Source of the DNA: Coptis chinensis
Taxonomy: Eukaryota; Streptophyta; Magnoliopsida; Ranunculales; Ranunculaceae
Reading direction: 5' to 3'
Assembly: GCA_015680905.1 (NCBI GenBank)
Contig: CM027378.1
Coordinates: forward strand, 1,798,001 to 1,862,000
DNA length: 64,000 nucleotides
Shown here: positions 55,721 through 64,000 of the stretch, in pieces
Layout of the letters: every line of letters begins with the position of its first letter
Position numbering within the stretch: the stretch's first letter is position 1
Made by a program: the position numbers and the translations under genes
Notes under the pieces: model-generated
The model's database searches: none
What the model was told of the DNA's origin: nothing
What the model saw: the letters and a program-made list of their open reading frames with translations, nothing else

Positions 55721-56012
55721 TTCATCTGGATCTAGATGAATGTACTTTAACTCAGTAGGAAGAGGTTTAAGATCAAGGGTGGGAGGAGTGGGAATGAAGG
55801 ATTCAAGAGGGTTTTCCTCCTCTACAACGCAGATTTGGTTAGTAATGAGTTCTTCAAACTCAGGAGCTCAATCTATAAATGAGTTATGGATATGAGTAGA
55901 TTCTAAGAGGGCATTTACTTCTTGGATGTAAGAATCCTCAGTATTGCCAAAGGAAAGAAATTGGTGATCTGGTTTCCTGGAAAAGTTTGTTAAAATATTC
56001 TTTAGCGAGACT

Positions 56013-56765
56013 TTATATCATGCTAATTTCTCCATCTTTAGTCGTGTCTGATGTATGTTGCATCATCTTAAAAACATTTACTTCAACAACAAGATTTCCA
56101 AGGGAAATGGACATCAAACCATCGCGACAATTGATGAGGGCATTGGCAGTTACCAAGAATAGACGCCCGAAGATGATAGGAACAGAGTCGTGAGCGACTT
56201 CTGTGTCTAATATAACAAAATCGGCTGGATAATAGAAGTCTTGTACTTTAACAAGAGTACTTTCAACTATGCCCTTAGGATACTTAATCGAACGATCGGC
56301 TAACTGCAAAGTCATTTAGTCGGTTTTAGATCATGTATACCTAGTTGTTTGTAAAGGTAAAATGGGAGTAAGTTAACACTCGCTCCTAGATCTAGAAGAG
56401 CAGTTGTAGTGAAAGTATCGCCTAAGGTGCATTGTACAGTCGGACGACCAGGGTCCTTGTACTTAACGATTATGTTGTGTTCAGATAAAGAAGGATACTA
56501 TTCTGTTAAAAATGTTTCTTTAGGTATATTTGTTTTCCTCTTTGTGGTGCACAAATCTTTAAGAAACTTAGCGTGTTTTAGAAGGCGTTCTGTAGCTTCG
56601 AGGAAAGGTCGGTTTATAGTTAAATTTTTGAAAACTTCCATAATCTTGTCAAAATTATCGTCCTTCTTTAGCATGGCTAGTCTCTGGGGAAACGACGGTT
56701 TTTTCCTATATTTAATATAAAGGTCAATATGAGTATTTCCCTTTTCTTTAAGTGTTGTCGGTTTC
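56013..56765 (-). pseudogene. Aspartic protease of retroelement E
   Basis: The minus strand reads LLDLGASVNLLPFYLYKQLG (about 56405-56345), a 1-base loss after LKPTK near 56317, then MTLQLADRSIKYPKG and DSVPIIFGRLFLVTANALI. A TAG lies before the protease (56498-56500, FLTE-stop-YPSL) at the same place as the B stop at 18312. Unlike B and C the KVQDFYYPADF segment has no stop. After it the normal Athila linker leads to RT. Confidence 0.85.
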
Positions 56766-56773
56766 CCCTTAGG

Positions 56774-58471
56774 TTATGGTTTAACTGGTACTTCTACAAT
56801 GGTAGGATCTTCAGTTTCTACTATGGTATCTAGTAACGTTACTTTATCTTTTTCAGTTTGTGGAGAATCCTCAGGCATAATTACATTGTTGTCAACTACT
56901 TTCCCAGAACAGAGAGTAGTTACGGCCTTTAATTCTGCTTGTATTAAATTTTCATTACCAGGATTACCGATTAATTCAGAGGCTGTGTTTGTTGTTTTTG
57001 GATTAGGTACAGGTTGACCTAGAAACATGCCTTTTTGTTGGGTCTTTTCTTGGTTTAGTTGTTGGATGGATTGTTGAATTGCTAGTAATATATGTTGTTG
57101 AGCTTGCATGTATGCATCGAATCTATCAGGTAAGGCAGGTTGAGTTTGCACTTGTTGTGTAACAAGAACTATCTCACGTTGATTATTACCTGGTGGATTT
57201 TGATAGTTGTTATTAACCGTGACTAAACTTCTATTATTATTATTATAATTGTCTTGCCCTTGTCCTTGTCTAGGTTGATATTAGTTGTAGTTGTTGGTGG
57301 ACCTAACATTTTGGTTATTAAAACCTGGAGGTGTTGCTTGTTGGTGTTTATTATGCCAAGTAAAATTAGGATTTTGTCTCCAAGGTGCGTTAGGTATATT
57401 AAAAACACAAACATCTTATATCTGTGGTAGTGGTGGTTGTTGTTCATAGACAAGAGGACAATAATGATCTGAATGCTCAAGGCTATAGCAGAAATTACAG
57501 TGAAGATAATTTATATTCATTACAGGAGTTGGTTTCACTTTTTGTTTATTTACAGAAAGGGCATCTACCTTACGAGTGAGGGATTCTATTAAATTTTTAA
57601 ATTCAGGATCTGGTTTAACCTCAAACATACTGGCTGCCTAAGCTGTAGAAGAAGAAGAATTAATGGAGCAGGAGTAATCGTTACCTCCCCGGTTGTTACT
57701 TTTTTTAGATTGATTATCTAAAAAGTTTTATGCATCAGTGGCTCCTTTACTTAAGAAATTTCCTCCGTTCATGATATCTAAAGTCTCTTTATGATGTTGG
57801 AATAGGCTTTTGAAGAAGGCACGAACTAGTGTGTCTTTACTAAGATTATGATGTGGACATTCTACTAGAAGATCTATGAAATGATTCCAAGCCTCAGAAA
57901 AGGATTCTTGAGGCTTTTGTCGAAAGAAATGAATATGTGATAGCATTTCATCAGTCTTCTGTGGTGGGTAAAATTGTTCCATAAATAATTCTACTAGTTT
58001 TTCCAATGTGTCAACCGAGTTCGGTTTTTGTGCTGTTAGCCAGGCAGCTGCCTTATCAGCTAGGGTGAAAGGAAACACCCTGAGTTTTAATTGTTCAGGT
58101 TTTACGTTATGATGATGAAATATAGTAAGAACTTGTTGTATCCTACGCAAATGTTGATAAGGTTTCTCATGGTCTAAACCATGGAAAACAATTAGCAGAT
58201 TAAATATATTTGGGGGGATTCTAAAATCTCTCGTAGTATCTGCAAGATATATGCATGACTCAGGTCCATCGTTTAATGCTTTATAGAAATCAGAGAGGGG
58301 TCTCTCTGCTATTTCTTCACCCATTGCTACAGATGTAGTGATGGTGTGTGTGTGTGTGGTGATTGATGAATTTCTAGATAGGTGTTGATTTTTCCATCTA
58401 CGATTAGCTAATATGGAAGGTTTATGCGTACCAGATCTTAATCTCATACAAGTCTTAAGTCTAATAGGCAA
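56774..58471 (-). pseudogene. gag: gag of retroelement E
   Basis: The capsid reads PPNIFNLLIVFHGLDHEKPY, LKLRVFPFTLADKAAAWL, ECPHHNLSKDTLVRAFFKSL and MNGGNFLSKGATDA, where a TAA replaces the expected Tyr codon (57728). The zinc knuckle CNFCYSLEHSDHYC (about 57509-57468) and a Q/N-rich tail with GVF/GMFLGQPVPNPK (about 57030) follow. The upstream MRLRSG motif lies at 58447; the frame stays open a few codons further to 58471. The largest intact stretch is 247 codons. It forms the particle shell; RNA binding is by the knuckle. Confidence 0.88.
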
Positions 58472-59472
58472 ATCCTAACGAGCATGCAAAAATAGCATGA
58501 TTATTACTAGAAAAAATATTATCCTCTTACAGTATAGTTGAGGATATGAAGAGGTGTTACCTGGAACATCCTTTCTACGTGTATAAATAGCACCTTCAAC
58601 AGCCTTGAAGCACGTCTAGTGTTACTCAAACACTTATATAAGTAGGGATCCGGGTACACGAGTTAAATAGTGAAAAGGGTGTTACCTGGAGTTCCTTGCT
58701 ACGCGTATAAATAGTTCCTTCAATAGCCTTGAAGCATGTCTAATATTACTCAAACACTTATACGAGTATGGATCCTAGTACACGAGTTGGGTTGTGAAGT
58801 CCTGTAAAAATTTTAACCTTATTAGTTGGATAATTTTTAGATTTAGGTTAAGTCTTCTAACTATGGGCTTCGTGTTGGGCCTGGATGTTAGGCCTATGGA
58901 ACGGGTAGTGGTTGGGTTTATTTAATTTAACTAATATTAATTTTTTTGTAGTTTGTATCAAACCAATGGCTAGGTCACTTAAGAAACGAGGGAGGTTGTT
59001 CATGCAAGCACGTTCCTTAATTAGAGAACCCCGAGTTTTTCAGTTTGCTTAGACACCGTTTAAAATGAATGTTTAATTTTTAAATGATTTGCATTTTTGA
59101 GCATATGAATATTAATTTATGATAATGAGATAATAATCTAATTAAAATAAAAAACTGAAAAATAAATTAATTCAATAGGGCCTTGCTGGCTCGTTCAAGC
59201 GAGATGGTAGCGACAGCTTCGGTCGGGGGCAAATGTATGTAAGGCGCACTCTTTCGTAAAAAGTGAGACAGCAGCTTGATTTTTTTAGGGTTTGATCTCA
59301 GGAGAGCAGTGAGTTGGTTGCGCAACTCGTATGCTCTCCTGTAGTAGTAGAAAAAATAACCGAAATTACGAACAGTGATTCCAGTGTTTTGACAGTGAAT
59401 AGTAGTACAAAAACAATTTTTTTGAACGAAAACGTGCGTAAATAAAACGAACTAGATGGCTAGCGGCGCCAT
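58472..59472 (-). other. Leader of retroelement E with tandem repeat and primer site
   Basis: The primer site is 59458-59471 (minus TGGCGCCGCTAGCC). A tandem duplication with a 125-bp period lies at about 58555-58794: GTTACCTGGA, ATAAATAG, CAATAGCCTTGAAGC, TTACTCAAACACTTATA and GTACACGAGTT recur in order. The GC-rich repeats seen in the other leaders are not evident here. Confidence 0.7.
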
Positions 59473-60757
59473 TGACGTAATATCAAAATAGTATCTGAAC
59501 TAGATGACAAGCGGTGTTAAAGAATGATGTTGAAATAGTAGAATGAAAGGTGAAAACAATATGTAAATACTCTCGAAATCCGTAGATCAAGAGAAGTAGT
59601 CGTGTTCGTCCACTCTAGTTGTACGTCATTACTTGGATGCACGTGTTGTGTTAAGTCAATAACCATTCTTAATATGAGAATAATAATTGGTAAAACAGTA
59701 GATAAAGATGTTGGAATCAGTAGATATAACACTAATTAAAAGGATTAGAAGGAGTTTAATCCACCAAGCAATTCGAATAACTATTGGTTAGCTATCGAAT
59801 TGCCTATTTTTTTATCCATAGTGAATACCAAGTCCTCTCGGAACATGGATTCACTAGCTTAAAAGTCTAGCACCCCACAAATCTCTTTATGAGGATTCTA
59901 GACTCTAGTCCCTTGGTTATGAGTCTATCTCTAGAACTCACAACCAACGGACTTGACGCGCTTAAGCAAAACGATAGAAAACTAATAACTACACATCTTC
60001 ACTTGGCTTTTTAAACCCCCTCAATGGGGGTTTAGCCTAGTTTCATTGAATGTTTAACTAATAAACAATAAGAGGGAGACAAGAAAATAGAGAACGAGAA
60101 TTAAAAACTACACTAAAAGCTTTTTATTGATTGGGAAAATGGAGGCTACAAACTACTTAATTAAAACTAGAGAGAAGAAAAGCAACTAAGCTACAACTAT
60201 AACTAATGGGAACTAAGACTAAAAAACTAGGACCTCTCTTGTTAAGTCTTAGGCCTCTCTATATAGGAGAGGGTTAGGGTTACATATTTTCGTGCATGGG
60301 CTGAGAAGGGGGACTTTGAGCCTCTTAAGTGAGCCCAAAGTCCATCAGGTTAACCTTAAAGAGACTATAACTGCTGGAAATGCCTCCCATGCCATTTCGT
60401 CCATTTTTATAGCTCTGAATGGGGCATGGCCAGGTCCATTCGAAAGCTGGTTCTGAGATGGTTGTTTTGAGATAAAGTTGGCCCAATTCTGAGTCCCGAG
60501 TCCAAGGATTGGCCTTTCGAAGTTTGTTGACTTTTCTGCTCCTTTTCTACCTAGATTGACTTTGACTTTCCAGTTTTGTATGGGCTTGAAAAAGGCTTTT
60601 CTCTATGATTCTTGGGTTTTAGTAGATGAACTTCTTTGGCAATAATCTTGACTCGTTTTCCATGCTAAAATGGTGTCTTTAGTCACATAATCAGTTTTAC
60701 GTCCTGAAATGCACGAAAACATGAAAACAATATTAACTTATATTTATTTTGAATACA
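59473..60757 (-). repeat. 5' LTR of retroelement E, truncated by F
   Basis: Collinear with 45751-47023 until TTTTGAATACA, where F begins at 60758. The missing end should reappear after F, outside the window. ATACA (60753-60757) is F's candidate left target duplication. Confidence 0.88.
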
Positions 60758-62258
60758 TGATAAGAGCCCAAAACTATAGTTTTAACCCCTTAATAATACT
60801 ACTTTTAGACTAATTATGCAAGTAATAAATAAGAGTTAATGCTAATTACGTGCTTTTATGTATTTCAGGCATGAAACTCAATTATGTGCAAAAATGTGCC
60901 ACTTTGGCGATATAAAGGAGCAAAGGGTTGGTTGCTATGAAGTTCTGTGATAAAGGCCAAGATGCAAGGAGACAAAGCCTTTATGAAGCCTGACCAAAAG
61001 CTGAAAAGTCAACACGGGCAGAAATAGTATACAAGTCAACAGAACTTCCGAAGACCATATCTTTGGACTCAGGCCTCGGATTTGGGCCTACCTTACGTCA
61101 AAACGACCGGCTCGGAAAGAGCTTTCCAATGGTCTAAGCCTTGACACAATCTGAGGAGCAGAAGTGAATGAAAAGTCAGCCGAAGTCAAAGCCAGCTGAA
61201 ACGGGCTCCGTGGACTGAAGAAATTGGGATTTGGGCTCGATTTTCCGGCCCAAAATATGAGGCCTCAGCCCATGCACGAAATTGTGGATCTGGTCTCCTT
61301 CTTTACATAAAACAAGACTTAGCTCTTAAGAAAGATATAGTAAGATAGCTTAGAATAAAAAGTAGCCATTAGAATAGCTTGTAAATCTAGTTTTTGAATT
61401 TCAATTAGTAATTAATTAGTTTCATTCCTTGTTTTAGATTAATTATTTGAATCATTGTTCTTCATTCATTAGATAAATAAAATAGTAGTTCTTGTTAATT
61501 TCGATTTTTGTCATTTAAATTTGTTTAGATCTAATTTCAATTATTGTTTGGTATTCATTTCCTAGTTATTAATTTTGATTTCAATTCTTGAGTAGTTAGA
61601 TTAGTAAAGTTCAAATCTTTATATTATGTCTAGTTTTAATTCAATTGGAAATGATAGTTTGATGAATCAAGGCTAAACCTCCATTAGAGGGATTTGATAA
61701 AGCCTTGATGAAAATTTGATTGTATAGTATAGAATCGTTGTAAGAATCTATTCCACTCTAGAAGGTCGTTGATTCGCTATGAGAATGGGTGGACGACCTC
61801 ACATGCTAGTTATGAATTGGTAGAAATGTCATGTATAATTAGGGATTAGAACGACCAATTCTTACCGTAAGAACGTAAGAATTAGTTTACAACAAATCTA
61901 TGCTAGTTTATTAAGTTGGATTTAAGGTGGAATCAAATTCCCCTAATTCTTTATCTAGATTTAACTCTTATCATTCTGTCATTCCGTTATTTGTATCTTG
62001 TTATTTGAATTCACATCGTAGTATAAATTCCCTTCGTAAATCTCTTATTGACCTTGGATAGACCATCAATTGTAGAAAACTTTAATGCTAAAGAACTAGG
62101 AGTGGAACGAATCTTCTATTCCAACTCTACGTCAATAGGATCGATAGTGGAAAACAAATATCTTTGATAATCATGAGTATAGTCAAGTTTTAGTTTTACT
62201 TGCATTTAGAGTTTCATCGCTTTTTTCATTAGTAAAACTATCATTTTACGTAATATCA
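60758..62258 (+). repeat. 5' LTR of retroelement F
   Basis: Begins TGATAAGAGCCC and ends TAATATCA, then primer site TGGCACCGCTGCC two bases later. It aligns with LTRs A and B through most of its length. Confidence 0.88.
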
Positions 62259-62399
62259 AATGGCACCGCTGCCATCTTAGTACTCTTTAGTCTTATTTTC
62301 TTTAGAATTGATAGTTTTTCAAAGTCCCATAACTCACCCACCCTTGTTTGATTCTCACTGTGGTTGTCTGTTTTAGCACTGAAATTTTCCTCTAAAAAT

Positions 62400-62690
62400 C
62401 ACTCGGAGCGCGACCGTGCCCTGGGCAAGCCAAATTAAAGCGCACCCTGCGCCCAAACGCCTGTAATTCCATCTTTTGGCTAAGCGCGACCTGCGCCCTG
62501 CCAAGGCAAAACACGAGCGCAACCCGCGCCCACACGCCTGGAATTCCACTTTTTGCCTGAGCACGACCTACGCCCTACCAAGGCTAACTTGGAGCGCGAC
62601 GTGCACCCACACGCCTGGAACTCCAGCTTTACCTGAGCGTGACCTGCGCCTAGCCTAGGCCTATTCTGAGCGTGACCGTGCCCTCTGCTG
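62400..62690 (+). repeat. GC-rich tandem repeat in the leader of F
   Basis: About four units of roughly 70-80 bp, each with GAGCGCGACCTGCGCCC, AAGGC and ACGCCTGGAATTCCA-type segments. It is the clearest copy of the repeat seen in the leaders of B, C and D. Confidence 0.85.
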
Positions 62691-62926
62691 AAACTGCCCG
62701 ATTTCCACAGGTTTGATTCAAACTTCCATTTCTTTAAGATTTTCAGTGTTCTAACTTGTTATATACACTGAGCACGCGTAAACAAGACGCTATTTATAAG
62801 TGAAGCAAGGAGGCTTTCAGGTACTCTTTTCTTCCACACCTTGCATCTTCTGTTAGAGGTTCATACTAGCATATCAGGATTGTTTGGAGTGTTGTTGTGT
62901 TTCATTAAGATTGGTCTTAGCCTTGC

Positions 62927-63691
62927 ATGAGATTAAGGTCAGGCCGAAGAAAAACGCCTAACGTAATTAACCAACAACGGCAACAAACAAGTCTTTCTAG
63001 TATACCACTCACTACACCTCTAGCTAGCATACCACACACCATACCTGAAATAATGGCTGAAGAAAGAGAGTCTCCTCTCTCGGACTTTTACAAAGCCTTG
63101 AACGATAGCCCTAAATCTTGCATCGTTCTATCAGGCCCAGTGGGGGATTTCCGAATCCCCCCAAATATATTTAATTTATTACCCGTTTTTCATGGGTTAG
63201 ACCATGAAAAGCCTTATCAGCACATGCGTAGGATTGACCAAGTCCTTACTACATTCCACCATCCTACGATTGGTGTTTAACAAATTAAACTAAGGATATT
63301 TCCCTTCACCTTAGCCGATAAGGCGGCGTCTTAGTTAATTGCCCAAGCATCTAATTCTATGGGCTCGTGGGCTAAACTTGTTCAACTATTCCTGGAACAT
63401 TTTTACCCACCACTGAAGACCAATGAAATGCTTTCCAAGATTCATTTCTTTCAACAGAATTCTCATGAATCATTTTCAGAGGCTTGGAATCGTTTCACCA
63501 ATCTACTTATAGAGTGTCCACATCATAACCTCGCGAAAGACACGTTAGTTCATGCCTTTTTCAAGGGACTTCTAAACCACCATAAAGAAGTCCTTGACAT
63601 AATGAATGGGGGTAGTTTCTTAAGTAAAGGAGCTTCGGAGGCTTATAAATTTTTAGAAGATCAAACTAAGCGTAATAATAAGCGGGGGTAG
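62927..63691 (+). pseudogene. gag: gag (capsid) of retroelement F
   Basis: Starts MRLRSGRRKTPN, then PPNIFNLLPVFHGLDHEKPY, ECPHHNLAKDTLVHAFFKGL and MNGGSFLSKGASEAYKFLED. One frame throughout, with two stops: TAA at 63278-63280 (Glu in B) and a TAG near 63331 (Trp in B). A 1-base shift near 63690 separates it from the nucleocapsid segment (about 63750 onward), where the zinc knuckle reads CNFCLSPEHPDSYF, so the final Cys is lost. It lacks the 11-base deletion of B. Confidence 0.88.
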
Positions 63692-64000
63692 TGACGATAT
63701 CTCCCGCAACGCTAGTTCTTCTACAACAGTAAAGGCCACCTGTATATTTGAGATGAAACCCGATCCGGAACTTAAAAATTTAATAGAATCTCTAACTAAA
63801 AAGGTAGAGGCTATTTCTATTCAACAAACACTGATCCCTATCATGAATGTCAACACCAATTCATGTAATTTCTGTTTGAGTCCAGAGCATCCCGACTCCT
63901 ATTTTCCTTTTGCCCATGAGCAACAACAGTCACAACAAGATAATGTTTGCTCGATTAATAGTTTTCCTGTTCCTAACGCCCCTTGGAGACAACATCCCAA

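Larger units (their letters stand above)
45751..60757 (-). mobile_element. Retroelement E: autonomous-type Athila/Tat-like LTR retrotransposon
   Basis: Minus strand: 5' LTR (59473-60757, end cut by F), primer site (59458-59471), leader with a tandem repeat, gag, zinc knuckle, protease, RT, RNase H, integrase (52877), two extra ORFs (51902-50765 and 49829-49137), a non-coding 3' region and the 3' LTR (45751-47023). This is the full Ty3-type order protease-RT-RNase H-integrase. It is the only element here with pol, so it is a model for the helper of B and C. Many stops and frameshifts show this copy is dead. Confidence 0.9.
60758..64000 (+). mobile_element. Retroelement F: 5' part of an LTR retrotransposon of the B type
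   Basis: 5' LTR (60758-62258), primer site (62261-62273), GC-rich leader, gag (62927-63691) and nucleocapsid, running off the window end. Its gag is very close to B's in sequence. Whether it has pol or ORF X cannot be seen. Confidence 0.88.

Overview
This window is a piece of a eudicot-type plant nuclear genome made almost entirely of transposable elements nested inside one another. I see no intact host gene, no rRNA or tRNA gene and no CRISPR array. The plant assignment rests on Athila/Tat-type Ty3 LTR retrotransposons (primer sites resembling the tRNA-Asp 3' end), CACTA (En/Spm) transposons with Tnp2, Transposase_24 and Ulp1-type genes, a tRNA-type SINE, plant L1-type LINE pieces, and a captured plant lipin (PAH) fragment. 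Most coding regions carry frameshifts and stop codons, as expected of old, probably methylated elements.

Layout. (1) Positions 1-3124 are the 3' end of retroelement A (+ strand). (2) Positions 3125-24231 are a CACTA element on the minus strand (CACTA-1). Its left end lies beyond A, outside the window. It carries a Tnp2 gene (9888-13501) and a second gene joining a Transposase_24 domain, a coiled coil and an Ulp1-like cysteine protease (3545-9257). A SINE (4787-4920), a Mutator-type MITE (9467-9816) and complete retroelement B (14318-23630, TSD ACCAC) are inserted in it. (3) Positions 24463-26559 are a decayed solo LTR containing a truncated LINE and a second 9-bp-TSD MITE. A Harbinger-like element (26576-27336) and an L1 fragment (27422-28140) follow. 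(4) Retroelement D begins at 28507. Its leader is interrupted by complete minus-strand retroelement C (29660-45431), which is itself split by a second CACTA element (33517-40289, TSD ACA). D resumes at 45432 and is interrupted again by retroelement E (minus, 45751-60757). The 5' LTR of E is cut by retroelement F (+, 60758 to the window end).

Functional relations. E has the full gag-protease-RT-RNase H-integrase order plus two extra ORFs after integrase, so it looks like the autonomous type. B and C share LTR and gag-protease similarity with E but have no RT, RNase H or integrase. In their place both carry the same ORF of unknown function ('X'), so they are likely non-autonomous partners needing pol from E-like elements. 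Features shared by several of these elements include repeated polypurine-like TTTGGGGGTGG blocks, GC-rich direct repeats upstream of ORFs, and a conserved hairpin near the 3' LTR.

Most notable items: the three-exon lipin/PAH fragment carried by CACTA-2, the pol-less B/C family with its shared ORF X and shared protease stop codon, the modular PPT-like repeats, and the two clean 9-bp-TSD MITEs. All boundaries come from reading the sequence by eye; no database search was possible.
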